64,000 bases of DNA from Frigidibacter sp. RF13 (GCF_026626305.1 NZ_JAPNUE010000002.1:248001-312000); one strand, 5' to 3'. Positions 34,156 through 44,825 are shown, counted from the stretch's first letter. The notes: generated from the sequence alone by a model not told the origin. Numbers and translations: made by a program.

Positions 34156-35570
34156 ATGAACCGCTATCCCCGCGATTTCCGAGGCTACGGCCCGAACCCG
34201 CCCGATGCGAACTGGCCGGGTGGCGCGAAGATCGCGATCTCGCTTGTGCTGAACTACGAAGAGGGGGGTGAGAATAACCTCCTCCATGGCGACAAGCAGT
34301 CCGAGGCTTTCCTGTCCGATATCGCCGGCGCCGCGCCCTGGCCGGGCCTGCGGCACTGGAACATGGAATCGATCTACGATTACGGCGCGCGGGCAGGCTT
34401 CTGGCGGCTGCATCGCCTGTTCACCGGCATGGGCCTTCCGGTCACGATCTATGGCGTGACCTCCGCCCTTGCCCGCAACCCCGAACAGGTGGCCGCGATG
34501 AAGGCGGCGGGCTGGGAGATCGCCAGCCACGGGCTGAAATGGGTCGATCACCGCGACATGGACGAGGCGGAGGAGCGCGCCCAGATCACGGAATCGTTCC
34601 GCCTGCATGAGGAGGTGGTGGGCGAGCCGCCGCACGGCTGGTACACCGGACGCTGTTCGATGAACACCGTCCGCCTGACGGCAGAGACGGGCAGGCTCGA
34701 CTGGATCTCCGACACCTATGACGACGATCTGCCCTACTGGATGGAGGCGGGCGAGCGCGACCAGCTGGTCATTCCCTATACGCTCGAAGCCAATGACATG
34801 CGCTTCGCGACTGCACCGGGTTATATCGAGGGGGAGCAGTTCTTCACCTACCTCAAGGACACGTTCGACACGCTCTATGCCGAAGGAGAAGCGGGGCGGG
34901 CGAAGATGTTTTCCGTGGGTCTGCACTGCCGCCTGATCGGCCGCCCCGGCAAGATCGCCGGGCTCAAGCGCTTTCTCGACTATGCGCGGGGCCATGACGG
35001 TGTCTGGTTCGCGCGGCGGATCGACATTGCGCGGCACTGGGCCGCGACCCATCCGCATCAGCGGTTTGAACGGCCTTCGCAGATGGCGCGGGCGCGTTTC
35101 GTCGAACGGTTCGGCTCGGTCTTCGAACATTCGCCCTGGATTGCCGAGCGCGCCTGGGGCCTGGAGCTTGGCCCCGCCCATGACAGCGCAGCGGGCCTGC
35201 ACAATGCGCTTTCGCGCATGTTCCGATCGGCGAGCCAGGACGAAAGGCTGGGCGTGCTGAAGGCCCACCCCGACCTTGCCGGAAAGCTTGCCGCCGCGAA
35301 GCGCCTCACACCGGAATCGACCGCCGAACAGGCTTCAGCCGCGCTCGATGCGCTGACGGACGAGGAGCGTGCGACCTTTCAGCGGCTGAATGCCGATTAT
35401 GTGGCCAAGCACGGCTTTCCCTTCATCATCGCGGTCCGCGACAATGACAAGGCCTCGATCCTCAAGGCGTTCCAAACCCGGATCGGCAACGACACCGCAA
35501 CCGAATTCGCGACCGCCTGCAAACAGGTCGAACGGATCGCCGAACTGCGCCTAAAGGACATGCTGCCCCG

Positions 35571-35574
<4 letters not shown>
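34156..35574 (+). CDS. Fused allantoinase (PuuE type) and OHCU decarboxylase
   Basis: A 472-residue bifunctional protein. Residues 1 to about 300 form a cofactor-independent PuuE allantoinase of the polysaccharide-deacetylase fold (YPRDFRGYGPNPPDANWPGG, NYEEGGENN, EIASHGLKWVDH, GWYTGRCSMNT). Residues about 305-472 form a UraD-type OHCU decarboxylase (FVERFGSVFEHSPWIAERAW, LKAHPDLAGKLA, NADYVAKHGFPFIIAVR). UraD acts directly after UraH, and allantoinase after UraD, so the fusion joins consecutive steps from OHCU to allantoate. The ATG follows AGGAAGG. Its stop overlaps the allE start by 4 bp. Confidence 0.93.
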
Positions 35575-36419
<845 letters not shown>

Positions 36420-36429
36420 CCGCTTCTTT

Positions 36430-36515
36430 CGTTTTCAAATATCCCGGGGGCGGCCGAAGGTTCGCCACCGGTTCAAGAACCAGAGGCCGCGGGGCAGCGC
36501 CCCCGGCCTCCGCCC
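36430..36515 (-). repeat. Dispersed intergenic repeat unit inside the purine operon
   Basis: Read on the minus strand: a hairpin (GAGGCCGGGGGC / GCCCCGCGGCCTC, 36483-36510), a spacer, then GCCCCCGGGATATTTGAAAA and an A-rich tail. The hairpin plus CCCCGG-TATTT layout matches the unit at 1331-1385 downstream of the amidase. It lies between co-directional allE and allA. Confidence 0.5.
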
Positions 36516-36524
36516 GGAGGGCAA

Positions 36525-37010
36525 ATGACCGAAACGATCGCCGCCTGGCCCCTGACCGCCGAAGCTTTCGCCCCCTTCGGCGAGGTGCTGGAAGTGTCGG
36601 GCCCGCCTACCAAGCTTATCAACGCTGGAAAATGCGGGCGCTGGCACGACCGCGCCCTTCTCGATTTCGCCGATTCCCGCGCCGGTATCTCGATCTTCCA
36701 GTCCGAATGTTTCGCGCTGCCCCACGACTTCGACCTTGTCGAGCGCCATCCCGAGGGCAGCCAGGCCTTTATCCCGATGAGTGATGATCCGTTCCTGGTT
36801 ATCGTTGCCCCCGACGAGGGCGGGCGCCCCGGCGACCCGCTGGCCTTCCTCACGACTGGCGCACAGGGCGTCAACATCCACCGCAATGTCTGGCACGGCG
36901 TCCTGACCCCGCTTGGCGGCCCCGGCCTCTTCGCCGTGGTCGACCGGATCGGAACGACGCCAAACCTTGAAGAATTCCGTTACCCCGAACCGTTTCGGGT
37001 CACGGCATAG
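36525..37010 (+). CDS. allA: Ureidoglycolate lyase
   Basis: A 161-residue AllA-family ureidoglycolate lyase, which splits ureidoglycolate to glyoxylate and urea. Family motifs: PLTAEAFAPFGEVLEV, FQSECFALPHDFDLVERHPEGSQ (quoted in short form), GVNIHRNVWHGVLTPL with metal-ligand histidines, and the terminal FAVVDRIG. Its product glyoxylate is the substrate of the beta-hydroxyaspartate cycle encoded 4 kb upstream, a sensible metabolic link. The ATG follows GGAGGGCAA. A small terminator hairpin overlaps its stop. Confidence 0.92.
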   Translation: MTETIAAWPLTAEAFAPFGEVLEVSGPPTKLINAGKCGRWHDRALLDFADSRAGISIFQSECFALPHDFDLVERHPEGSQAFIPMSDDPFLVIVAPDEGGRPGDPLAFLTTGAQGVNIHRNVWHGVLTPLGGPGLFAVVDRIGTTPNLEEFRYPEPFRVTA

Positions 37011-37024
37011 CCCCGAGCGGGGCT
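37009..37024 (+). terminator. Short hairpin at the allA stop
   Basis: 6-bp stem AGCCCC / GGGGCT with a GAGC loop followed by TCT. It overlaps the last base pairs of allA. Confidence 0.5.
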
Positions 37025-37094
37025 TCTAACCGGACCGTGCCCAAGGGGCGGCACGGAGACGGCGCGAACAATAAGCCCCGAAGGGAAGTGAAAC

Positions 37095-38579
37095 ATGTCT
37101 GACAAAGTCCATCCGGTGGACGAAGTTCTGCCGCCACCGAAACTCTTCACCCTCGGCCTGCAGCATGTGCTTGTGATGTATGCGGGCGCCATCGCCGTGC
37201 CGCTGATCATTGGACGTGCGCTGAAGCTGGAACCGGCCGACGTGGCCTACCTGATCTCGGCCGACCTTTTTGCCTGCGGGATCGTCACGCTGATCCAGTC
37301 GCTGGGCGCGACGCAATGGTTCGGCATCCGCCTGCCGGTGATGATGGGCGTGACCTTCGCCGCCGTCGGCCCGATGATTGCCATCGCAAATCAGACCCCG
37401 GGCACCGATGGCGCCCGCGCCATCTTCGGCGCGATTATTGCGGCCGGGATCATCGCGATGCTGATCGCGCCCGTCGTCTCGCGGCTGCTGCGCTTTTTCC
37501 CGCCAGTCGTGACCGGGACGATCATCCTGGTGATCGGTGTCACTCTGATGCGGATCGGCATCAACTGGATCTTCGGCCTGCCGGTCGGCCCGACCGCACC
37601 GCAGATCGTCGACCCGGCCCATGCCGACTGGCTGAAGGCGGTGACCGACCTTGCAGCCGCGGGCGGCACGCAGATACCCGAGGTTCCGCAGGGGCTTGCA
37701 CTTGCAGCCAAGGCCAACAACCCGGCCTATGCGGCGCCGGGCAACATGCTGATCTCGGCGCTGGTGCTGGTCTCGATCCTGGTGATTGCCCGCTATGGCA
37801 AGGGCTTCGTCGCCAATATCGCTGTCCTGCTCGGGATCGTCATTGGCGGGGTGATTGCCGCGCTTCTGGGGCTCATGTCCTTCGGCAAGGTGGGTGACGC
37901 CAGCTGGTTCGGGCTGATCACGCCCTTCCATTTCGGCGCGCCGACCTTCGATCCGGTGATGATCGTGACCATGGTCCTGGTGATGATCGTGGTGATGATC
38001 GAATCGACCGGCATGTTCCTGGCGCTGGGCGACATGACCGGCCGCAAGGTCACGCAGCCGATGCTGGCCGCGGGCCTCAGGACCGACGGGCTCGGCACGA
38101 TGATCGGCGGGATCTTCAACACCTTCCCCTACACGTCCTTCAGCCAGAACGTTGGCCTTGTCGGCGTCACCGGCATCAAGTCGCGTTTCGTCTGCGTGGC
38201 GGGCGGATTGATCCTGATCGTTCTCGGCCTCGTTCCCAAGATGGGCGCGCTGGTCGAGGCGCTGCCAACCGCCGTCCTGGGCGGCGCGGGCCTTGTGATG
38301 TTCGGGATGGTCGCGGCCACGGGCATTCGCATCCTCTCGGCCGTCGATTTCAACCGCAACCGCAACAACCTCTTCATCGTCGCGGTGGCGCTCGGCTTCG
38401 GGATGATCCCGCTCGTCGCGCCGAACTTCAAACAATGGATGCCGCACGGCATTCATCCGCTGATCGACAGCGGCATCCTTCTGGCCACCATCGCGGCCGT
38501 CGCGCTGAACGCCTTCTTCAACGGCGCCTCGGGCACCGAGGAAGACCTCAAGGCCGCGGCGTCTACCGCCGACCACTGA
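37095..38579 (+). CDS. NCS2-family nucleobase (xanthine/urate) permease
   Basis: A 494-residue inner-membrane symporter of the nucleobase:cation symporter-2 family with about 14 hydrophobic segments. Recognisable parts are LGLQHVLVMYAGAIAVPLIIG, GVTFAAVGPMIAIA, TFDPVMIVTMVLVMIVVMIEST and NTFPYTSFSQNVGLVGVTGIKSR, the last being the NCS2 signature region. Its place after urate-degradation genes favours xanthine or urate over uracil. The ATG follows AAGGGAAGTG. A strong hairpin lies after its stop. Confidence 0.9.
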   Translation: MSDKVHPVDEVLPPPKLFTLGLQHVLVMYAGAIAVPLIIGRALKLEPADVAYLISADLFACGIVTLIQSLGATQWFGIRLPVMMGVTFAAVGPMIAIANQTPGTDGARAIFGAIIAAGIIAMLIAPVVSRLLRFFPPVVTGTIILVIGVTLMRIGINWIFGLPVGPTAPQIVDPAHADWLKAVTDLAAAGGTQIPEVPQGLALAAKANNPAYAAPGNMLISALVLVSILVIARYGKGFVANIAVLLGIVIGGVIAALLGLMSFGKVGDASWFGLITPFHFGAPTFDPVMIVTMVLVMIVVMIESTGMFLALGDMTGRKVTQPMLAAGLRTDGLGTMIGGIFNTFPYTSFSQNVGLVGVTGIKSRFVCVAGGLILIVLGLVPKMGALVEALPTAVLGGAGLVMFGMVAATGIRILSAVDFNRNRNNLFIVAVALGFGMIPLVAPNFKQWMPHGIHPLIDSGILLATIAAVALNAFFNGASGTEEDLKAAASTADH

Positions 38580-38585
38580 AGCAGA

Positions 38586-38609
38586 GGGGGGCTGCCGCCG
38601 CGGCCCCCC
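38586..38609 (+). terminator. Hairpin after NCS2 permease
   Basis: 7-bp stem GGGGGGC / GCCCCCC with a 10-base loop, 6 bp past the permease stop. No U-run. Confidence 0.55.
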
Positions 38610-38672
38610 GGTCCGTTTCGGTTGACCTGCCGCCGCCCGCACCGCAAGAAGGGACGGGGGACGACAGGGCAG

Positions 38673-39434
38673 ATGACAAGATTTCTCAGGGAACTCTACG
38701 AAGGCGAAACCAGGCGCGGTGTCCGCTTCCGCTATGGGCTGCTGATCTTCGATCTCGTGACCATTGCCTTCATCGTCGCCACTTCGTTTGTGAAGCGCGG
38801 TTTCGAGACGGAGGCGCTCGATGTCGCGATCGGCGTGATCTACCTCGCCGATGTCTGCGCCCGGGTCTATATAAGCCGCCACCGGGTGCGCGAACTCTTG
38901 CACCCGTACGGTATCGCCGACATGGTCGTGGTCTTCTCGCTTCTTGCGCCTCTGGTGGGCGAGGGCTTTGCCTTCCTCAGGGTGGCGCGCATCTTCCGGG
39001 TGCTCAGGTCGTACGAGACGCTCCGACGGCTGCGGCAGGATTTCCGCTTCTTCCACGACAATGAACAGACGATCATCGCTGCGACCAACCTGGCGCTCTT
39101 CATCTATCTTATGACCGCGCTCGTCTATGAGACGCAGAACCGTACCAATCCCGACATCAACAATTACGTCGACGCGCTCTACTTCACCGTGACCACGCTG
39201 ACCACGACCGGCTATGGCGACGTTCTGATGCGCGGTACCGGCGGGCGGCTGATGGCGGTCATCATCATGATCTGCGGCATCTCGCTTTTCATCCGGCTGG
39301 TGCAGGTGTTGGTCCGGCCGCCGAAGGTCGAGCATAAATGCCCCGCCTGCGGTCTCAAACGGCACGAACCCGACGCCGTCCACTGCAAGGCCTGCGGCCT
39401 TCTGCTGGCCATCGAGGACGAGGGGCGCGACTGA
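38673..39434 (+). CDS. Voltage-gated-type potassium channel with C-terminal zinc ribbon
   Basis: A 253-residue channel subunit. Hydrophobic S1-S3 segments are followed by an S4-like segment with regularly spaced arginines (FLRVARIFRVLRSYETLRRL), then S5, a pore loop with the selectivity filter TTTGYGD (residues 177-183), and S6. The C-terminus is not an RCK domain but a four-cysteine zinc ribbon: C223-x2-C226-x11-C238-x2-C241 (CPACGLKRHEPDAVHCKACG). The ATG at 38673 is chosen because the upstream extension is unlike protein. It would form a tetramer in the inner membrane; the role of the ribbon is unknown. Confidence 0.88.
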   Translation: MTRFLRELYEGETRRGVRFRYGLLIFDLVTIAFIVATSFVKRGFETEALDVAIGVIYLADVCARVYISRHRVRELLHPYGIADMVVVFSLLAPLVGEGFAFLRVARIFRVLRSYETLRRLRQDFRFFHDNEQTIIAATNLALFIYLMTALVYETQNRTNPDINNYVDALYFTVTTLTTTGYGDVLMRGTGGRLMAVIIMICGISLFIRLVQVLVRPPKVEHKCPACGLKRHEPDAVHCKACGLLLAIEDEGRD

Positions 39435-39436
39435 CC

Positions 39437-39763
39437 TCAGGCCGGCTCGGCGACCGCGCTCACCTCGTACATCACCGGTTCGAACCGCGAACACAGCGCG
39501 GCGATACGGCGATTCCTTTCGCGCATCTCCTCTGTCCGGAGCATCGCCTGAAAATCCTCGCGCCGCCGCCACTGGCTGTAGTTCGCGATCCGTGTCTGGG
39601 CGTCGTTCATATGCAGGCCCGCGCCGAGGAAACCGGGCTGATGGCGGATGAAGGCGTCATAGGCGTCCTTCAGCTCGTCCATCAGGTCTTGTGCCGTTCC
39701 GGGCGTCATCTCGAAAGTGGTGATCACCGTCTGTCCGGTGAAGTCGCGGCGGATCGCGGGCAT
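39437..39763 (-). CDS. Antibiotic biosynthesis monooxygenase (ABM) domain protein
   Basis: A 108-residue dimeric alpha+beta-barrel (ABM-type) protein. The pattern VITTFEMTPGTAQDLMDELK, then HQPGFLGAGLHMNDAQTRIANYSQWRRREDFQAML is typical of the family (quoted in two blocks). Members range from quinone monooxygenases to heme-degrading enzymes, so chemistry cannot be fixed. AAAGGACC precedes the ATG at 39763. It converges with the channel gene with 2 bp between stops. Confidence 0.85.
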   Translation of the reverse strand: MPAIRRDFTGQTVITTFEMTPGTAQDLMDELKDAYDAFIRHQPGFLGAGLHMNDAQTRIANYSQWRRREDFQAMLRTEEMRERNRRIAALCSRFEPVMYEVSAVAEPA

Positions 39764-39880
39764 GGTAGGTCCTTTCCGGGTCGGTTCGCGCCCTTTCAGC
39801 CTATCACAAGACCCTGAAATCGCTAGGATCGACTCGCAAGTTGGCGCGGATTTGCTACAGTCACCTCCGCTGCCGCATCC

Positions 39881-41059
39881 TTGGGGGGCAAAGCGCTGCG
39901 CCTGCAATTCGCCTTTCTCACGCTGATCCTGGCCGGAACGCTCATTCTGTGGGCGGCTTTCGTGCCCGGTGCGCGGCCCGTGCTAGACCGGGTGGGCGCG
40001 ACGACGCTTCTCGAAGCGGTCGGTCTGCCGCTTGCCGGGGCAGGGGCGCCGGGGTCAGGGCAAGGGCCGGGTGGTAGGTCGCCGGACGGGCAGGCGGGCC
40101 CGCAGGTCATCGCGGCACCCGCGACGCTGACCAAGCTCGTAGATCGGGCAGAGGCGATTGGCACGGCACGCGGTATCCGCTCCGCCTCGGTGGCAAGCGA
40201 GATTCTCGGGCGGGTCGAGCGGGTGGCGGCCGCCCCGGGGTCCTATGTCGATCAGGGAACGCTCGTCGCCGAACTTGACGCAGGTGCCGCCCGGATCGGG
40301 GTCGAGCGGGCCCGGCTGGCGCTCGCCGATGCCGAGCGCGCCCTCGACCGGCTGGACCGGCTGGCCGGGTCGGGCGCCGTCACGGGCCAGCAGAAGGAGG
40401 ATGCAGCCTCTGCCGTGCGTGCGGCTGAGCTGGCGCTTGAAGCGGCAACGCTCGATCTTGCGCGGCACCGGATCCTCGCGCCGGTCCCGGGCTGGGTCGG
40501 TCTGATCGCGGCCGAGCCGGGCGACTACCTGACGGCGGGCAGCACGCTGACCACGATCGAGGACCGGTCAACCCTGACGGTCGAGTTCCGCCTGCCCGAA
40601 CGGCTCGCGGCGCGTCTTGCGCCGGGTATGGCGATTTCGGCCCATCCACTGTCGGATCCCGGCCTGAACCTCGTGGGCAATGTCACCGCCGTCGACAATC
40701 AGGTCGAGGCCACAAGTCGGACAATTCGCGCTGAGGCGAGCATCCCCAACGAGGGCGACCTGATCCGCCCCGGCATGGCGATCCGCCTGACGCTCGATAT
40801 TCCGGGCGCTGACTATCCTTCTGTCGATCCGCTCGCGATCCAGTGGGGCGCGGAAGGCGCCTATGTCTGGGTCCTGCGAACAGGCGTTGCAGAGAAGCTG
40901 CCGGTGCGGGTGATCCAGCGCAATGCCGCGAGCGTCCTTGTCGAGGCCGAGTTCGCGCCGGATGATCTGGTGGTCAGCGAGGGGATGATGAACCTGCGCG
41001 CGGGCCAGTCCGCCACCATCGCCGTGACCGGGGCTGCAGCACCCGAGGCGGGCGGGTGA
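39881..41059 (+). CDS. RND efflux periplasmic adaptor (membrane fusion protein)
   Basis: A 392-residue membrane fusion protein. An N-terminal anchor (FAFLTLILAGTLILWAAFV) is followed by a Gly/Pro-rich linker, a lipoyl domain (ASEILGRVERVAAAPGSYVDQGTLVAELD, in two halves around a helical hairpin), and beta-barrel and membrane-proximal domains. It would link the RND pump encoded next to an outer-membrane channel. The start is uncertain: the TTG at 39881 gives the longest frame, and a G-run just inside it could serve a later start. The pump gene overlaps by 4 bp (GTGA). Confidence 0.85.
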   Translation: MGGKALRLQFAFLTLILAGTLILWAAFVPGARPVLDRVGATTLLEAVGLPLAGAGAPGSGQGPGGRSPDGQAGPQVIAAPATLTKLVDRAEAIGTARGIRSASVASEILGRVERVAAAPGSYVDQGTLVAELDAGAARIGVERARLALADAERALDRLDRLAGSGAVTGQQKEDAASAVRAAELALEAATLDLARHRILAPVPGWVGLIAAEPGDYLTAGSTLTTIEDRSTLTVEFRLPERLAARLAPGMAISAHPLSDPGLNLVGNVTAVDNQVEATSRTIRAEASIPNEGDLIRPGMAIRLTLDIPGADYPSVDPLAIQWGAEGAYVWVLRTGVAEKLPVRVIQRNAASVLVEAEFAPDDLVVSEGMMNLRAGQSATIAVTGAAAPEAGG

Positions 41060-44000
41060 GGCCCGCAGGGCCAACGGCCGCGGAGCGGCCTGGCGATCGC
41101 CGGGCCGGGATCGTGCGTTTGCTGGTCGAGCGCCCGATCCTCGCCTTCGTCCTCAATGCGCTGATCGTGATCGCGGGCCTTGCGGCCTTCCTCGGGATCG
41201 AGGTGCGTGAACTGCCCTCGGTCGAGGCCCCGGTCATCACCGTCTCGACCGACTTTCCCGGCGCCGCGCCCGAAACCGTCGACCGCGAGGTGACGGCGGT
41301 GATTGAGGGCGCGGTCAGCCGGGTGAGCGGGGTGAATTCGATCTCTTCCTCCTCTCGCTTTGGGGCAAGCCGGGTCAGTATCGAGTTTCGTGACACTGTG
41401 GGTATCGACATCGCCGCCAGCGATGTACGCGACGCGCTTGCCCGGGTGACCGGCGCCTTGCCCGACGGGGCCGAGGCGCCGCGCGCCATCAAGGCCGACG
41501 CCAATGGCGAGACGGTCCTGCGCCTGTCGCTGACCTCGCCCCGGCGCGAATCAGAGGCGCTCACAGTACTCGCCGAAGACCTGCTGGAGGACCGGCTTCT
41601 CGCCATTCCCGGCGTCGCCGACGTACAGATGAACGGCGTGCGCAGCGCGATCTTCCGCGTCGATGTCGATCAGGCGGCGCTCGCGAGCCGGGGCCTGACA
41701 CTGGCCGATCTGACGCGAACGCTGGGCGATGCGGCACTCGATGCGCCCGCGGGCGCGCTGACCTCGGCGCGGCAGAGCCTCTTCGTGCGCGCCACGGCAG
41801 AGGTCGAGACCGAAAGCGATATCGAGGATCTGAAGGTTGCACCCGACGTGCGTCTCGGCGATGTGGCATCCGTCTATTTCGGGCCCGAACCCGGCACGTC
41901 GGTCCTAAGGACCAATGGCGAAACCGGGATCGGCCTTTCCGTCATCCGCGCTGCGCAAAGCAACAGCCTGGCCATTTCTTCCGCCGTCACTGCGCTGGTC
42001 GCCGAGGTGCAGCGCGACCTGCCGCCCGATGTGACCTTGTTCATCTCCTCCGACGCCGCCGCCTTCGTGCGCGGCGCGCTGCATGAGATCGAGGTCGCTT
42101 TGTCGCTTTCGGTGATGGTGGTCGCGCTGATCATCTTCTTCTTCCTGCGCGACCTGCGGGCGACGCTCATCCCGGTTCTGGCAATCCCAGTCTCGCTGAT
42201 CGGCACGCTCGCGGCACTTTGGGCCGTGGGCTTTTCGGTCAATATCCTCACGCTTCTCGCGTTCGTGCTGGCCACCGGCCTTGTCGTCGACGATGCGATC
42301 GTGGTCCTGGAAAACATCGCGCGGCGCCGGACCGAAGGGATGGGTCCGCGCGCCGCTGCCGTTCTGGGCACCGGCCAGGTCTTCTTCGCGGTCGTTGCGA
42401 CGACCACGACACTCGCTGCCGTCTTCGTGCCGCTCTCTTTTCTACCCGGCCAGATCGGCGGTCTCTTCCGCGAATTCGGCCTGACGCTTGCCCTGTCCGT
42501 CGCCATCTCGGCGCTCGTCGCGCTCAGCTTCTGTCCGGTCCTCGCCGCGCTGACCCTGAAGGAAACCTCGGCGCCCGCGCGCGGGCCCGGCCTTGTCGCG
42601 CGTGCCTATGCAACGAGCCTTAACGCAGCGCTGCGCATACCCCTCGCCATAGTCCTTGCCGCCGTCCTTGCCGCCGTCACCGCATGGTTCCTGCAATCTT
42701 CCATCCGGCGTGAACTGACACCGCCCGAGGACCGGTCGGTGATCCTTCTTTCCATACGCGCCCCGCAAGGCGCGGCCCTCGACTACACCTACGAAAAGAT
42801 GCGCCAGATCGAGGATCTGGTGGAACCTCTGCGCACCTCGGGCGAGGCGCGCAGCGTCTTTTCCGTCTCAGGCACCGGCAGCGGCAACGGCGGTTTCATG
42901 GTGATCGCGCTTGCCGACTGGGCGGAGCGCAGTCGCAGCCAGCAAGAGATCGCGGCCGAAGTTCAGGACCGGATCGCAGGCGTAATCGGCGTGCGCGCCA
43001 CGCTTCTCCAGCCCAATTCCCTCGGCATTCGCGGTGCGGGCCAGGGCCTCAGCTTCGCGGTCGTCGGGCCCGATTACGTGGCGCTGGCCGAGGCCGCTTC
43101 GCGGCTGGTGGAGCGGATGGGCGAGGAGCCGGCCTTTGGGCGCGCGCAGGTGGGCTACGATCTGACGCAGGCGCAGCTTTTCGTCACCGTGGACCGCGCC
43201 CGCGCCACCGACCTCGGCATCGACATCGCGGGTCTTGGCCAGGCGATCGAGGCCTTGATCGACGGGCGCAAGGTCGGCCAGGTCTTTCTGGATGACAAGA
43301 GCTATGACATTCGTCTGACTTCCGGGTCGGAGCCGGTGAACGACCCGGGCGATCTGGAACGGCTGTTCGTCAAGGCGGGCGACGGACAAATGGTGCCTCT
43401 GTCGTCCTTCGTGACACTTGAAGAAAGGCCGGTGGCGCCGGACCTTCAGCGCGAAGGGCTGATGCGCGCGGTGCCGGTCAGCGCGGGCCTCTCGCCCGAG
43501 CTGTCGCTCGGTTCCGCGCTCGACCGGGTGCGGGTGCTCGCGGCCGAGGTTCTGCCCGAAGGCATGCGCATCGTGCCGCTCGCCGAGGCGAAGCTTCTGG
43601 AAACCAGCCAGTCCGGCACGCTCATCACCTTCGTTTTCGCGCTTCTCGTGGTGCTGCTGGTCCTGGCCGCCCAGTTCGAAAGCGTCGTCTCGGCGCTGAT
43701 CGTGATGGCGACGGTGCCGCTTGGTCTGGCGTGCGCGGTCTTCGCGCTTCTGATGACCGGCGGTAGCCTGAATGTCTACAGCCAGATCGGGCTGGTGCTT
43801 CTGGTCGGCATCATGGCCAAGAACGGAATTCTGGTCGTCGAGTTCGCCAACCAGCGGCGGGAGGAGGGCGCCAGCGTCCGCGCCGCGATCGAGGAGGCGG
43901 CGCTGATCCGCCTCAGGCCGGTGGCGATGACAATGCTCTCGACCGTGGTCGGCGCGGTGCCGCTGCTGCTGGCCAGCGGCGCGGGGGCAGAGGCGCGCGC

Positions 44001-44157
44001 CGCGCTCGGCTGGGTGATCGTTGGCGGGCTCGGCCTGTCGGCGGTGGCGACACTTTACCTGACGCCTGCTGCCTATCTCCTGCTCGCGGGCCTTTCGAAA
44101 CCGCGCTCGGCGGGTCGCGACCGGCTGTCCGCCGAGCTGGCGAAAGCGGGGTCCTGA
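41056..44157 (+). CDS. RND-family efflux pump (AcrB/HAE-1-like)
   Basis: A 1033-residue inner-membrane RND transporter with 12 expected membrane helices and two large periplasmic loops. The proton relay is intact: Asp412-Asp413 in helix 4 (ATGLVVDDAIVVLENIARR) and Lys922 in helix 10 (LVGIMAKNGILVVEFANQ). Length is typical for the family. GTG at 41056 overlaps the adaptor's stop. No tolC-like outer-membrane gene is adjacent, so the pump must use one from elsewhere. Substrate range cannot be read from sequence. Confidence 0.93.
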   Translation: MRPAGPTAAERPGDRRAGIVRLLVERPILAFVLNALIVIAGLAAFLGIEVRELPSVEAPVITVSTDFPGAAPETVDREVTAVIEGAVSRVSGVNSISSSSRFGASRVSIEFRDTVGIDIAASDVRDALARVTGALPDGAEAPRAIKADANGETVLRLSLTSPRRESEALTVLAEDLLEDRLLAIPGVADVQMNGVRSAIFRVDVDQAALASRGLTLADLTRTLGDAALDAPAGALTSARQSLFVRATAEVETESDIEDLKVAPDVRLGDVASVYFGPEPGTSVLRTNGETGIGLSVIRAAQSNSLAISSAVTALVAEVQRDLPPDVTLFISSDAAAFVRGALHEIEVALSLSVMVVALIIFFFLRDLRATLIPVLAIPVSLIGTLAALWAVGFSVNILTLLAFVLATGLVVDDAIVVLENIARRRTEGMGPRAAAVLGTGQVFFAVVATTTTLAAVFVPLSFLPGQIGGLFREFGLTLALSVAISALVALSFCPVLAALTLKETSAPARGPGLVARAYATSLNAALRIPLAIVLAAVLAAVTAWFLQSSIRRELTPPEDRSVILLSIRAPQGAALDYTYEKMRQIEDLVEPLRTSGEARSVFSVSGTGSGNGGFMVIALADWAERSRSQQEIAAEVQDRIAGVIGVRATLLQPNSLGIRGAGQGLSFAVVGPDYVALAEAASRLVERMGEEPAFGRAQVGYDLTQAQLFVTVDRARATDLGIDIAGLGQAIEALIDGRKVGQVFLDDKSYDIRLTSGSEPVNDPGDLERLFVKAGDGQMVPLSSFVTLEERPVAPDLQREGLMRAVPVSAGLSPELSLGSALDRVRVLAAEVLPEGMRIVPLAEAKLLETSQSGTLITFVFALLVVLLVLAAQFESVVSALIVMATVPLGLACAVFALLMTGGSLNVYSQIGLVLLVGIMAKNGILVVEFANQRREEGASVRAAIEEAALIRLRPVAMTMLSTVVGAVPLLLASGAGAEARAALGWVIVGGLGLSAVATLYLTPAAYLLLAGLSKPRSAGRDRLSAELAKAGS

Positions 44158-44222
44158 TCGTCTGTTTACCCGCCGGGTTCGGCCGGGCTATGAGGCGTAG
44201 GAGATCACGAGAGGAGAGGCGG

Positions 44223-44786
44223 ATGACCGAACGCTGCGGCTGGTGCGGGACGGAACCGATCTATGTCGAATACCACGACACCGAATGGGGCGTGCCGGAA
44301 TATGATGCGCGTGCTTTGTGGGAAAAGCTGATCCTTGACGGGTTTCAAGCGGGCCTGAGCTGGATCACCATCCTGAAAAAGCGCGACGCCTTTCGCGCCG
44401 CTTTCGAAGGGTTCGACCCCGCCACCATCGCCCGCTGGGGCGAGGCAGACGTGGCGCGGCTTCTCGCCGACCCCGGCATCGTCCGGTCCCGCGCCAAGAT
44501 CGAGGCGACGATCGGCAATGCCCGCGCCTATCTCGCCATCGCCGAAGGCGAAGGGTTCGACCGCTATCTCTGGCGCTATGTCGACGGTCGGCCGCTTCAG
44601 AACAATTTCCTCACGATGGCCGATGTACCCGCCCAGACGCCGCTGTCAGAGCGTATCTCGAAAGACCTCAAGAAAGCGGGCTTCCGCTTTGCCGGGCCGA
44701 CGATCACCTACGCGTTCATGCAGGCCGTGGGCATGGTGAACGACCATATCGTCCCCTGCCACCGGCATGCTGCACTGAACTGCTGA
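44223..44786 (+). CDS. tag: DNA-3-methyladenine glycosylase I
   Basis: A 187-residue Tag glycosylase, which removes 3-methyladenine from alkylated DNA. The zinc-snap residues are visible at both ends: Cys in RCGWCG and His in EYHDTEWG near the N-terminus, His/Cys in NDHIVPCHRH near the C-terminus. The glutamate of EKLILDGFQAGLSWITIL lines the base pocket. GAGAGGAGAGGCGG precedes the ATG at 44223. It stands alone between the RND pump and a convergent HAD gene. Confidence 0.94.
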   Translation: MTERCGWCGTEPIYVEYHDTEWGVPEYDARALWEKLILDGFQAGLSWITILKKRDAFRAAFEGFDPATIARWGEADVARLLADPGIVRSRAKIEATIGNARAYLAIAEGEGFDRYLWRYVDGRPLQNNFLTMADVPAQTPLSERISKDLKKAGFRFAGPTITYAFMQAVGMVNDHIVPCHRHAALNC

Positions 44787-44825
44787 GGCGCGGTACGACA
44801 TCTGCCAGTGCGCCTGCGCCAGTCC

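Noticed and set aside
37026..39572. 848-codon minus-strand frame over the NCS2 permease and channel
   Set aside because: Histidine/aspartate/arginine-rich shadow of real genes with clear family motifs on the other strand.
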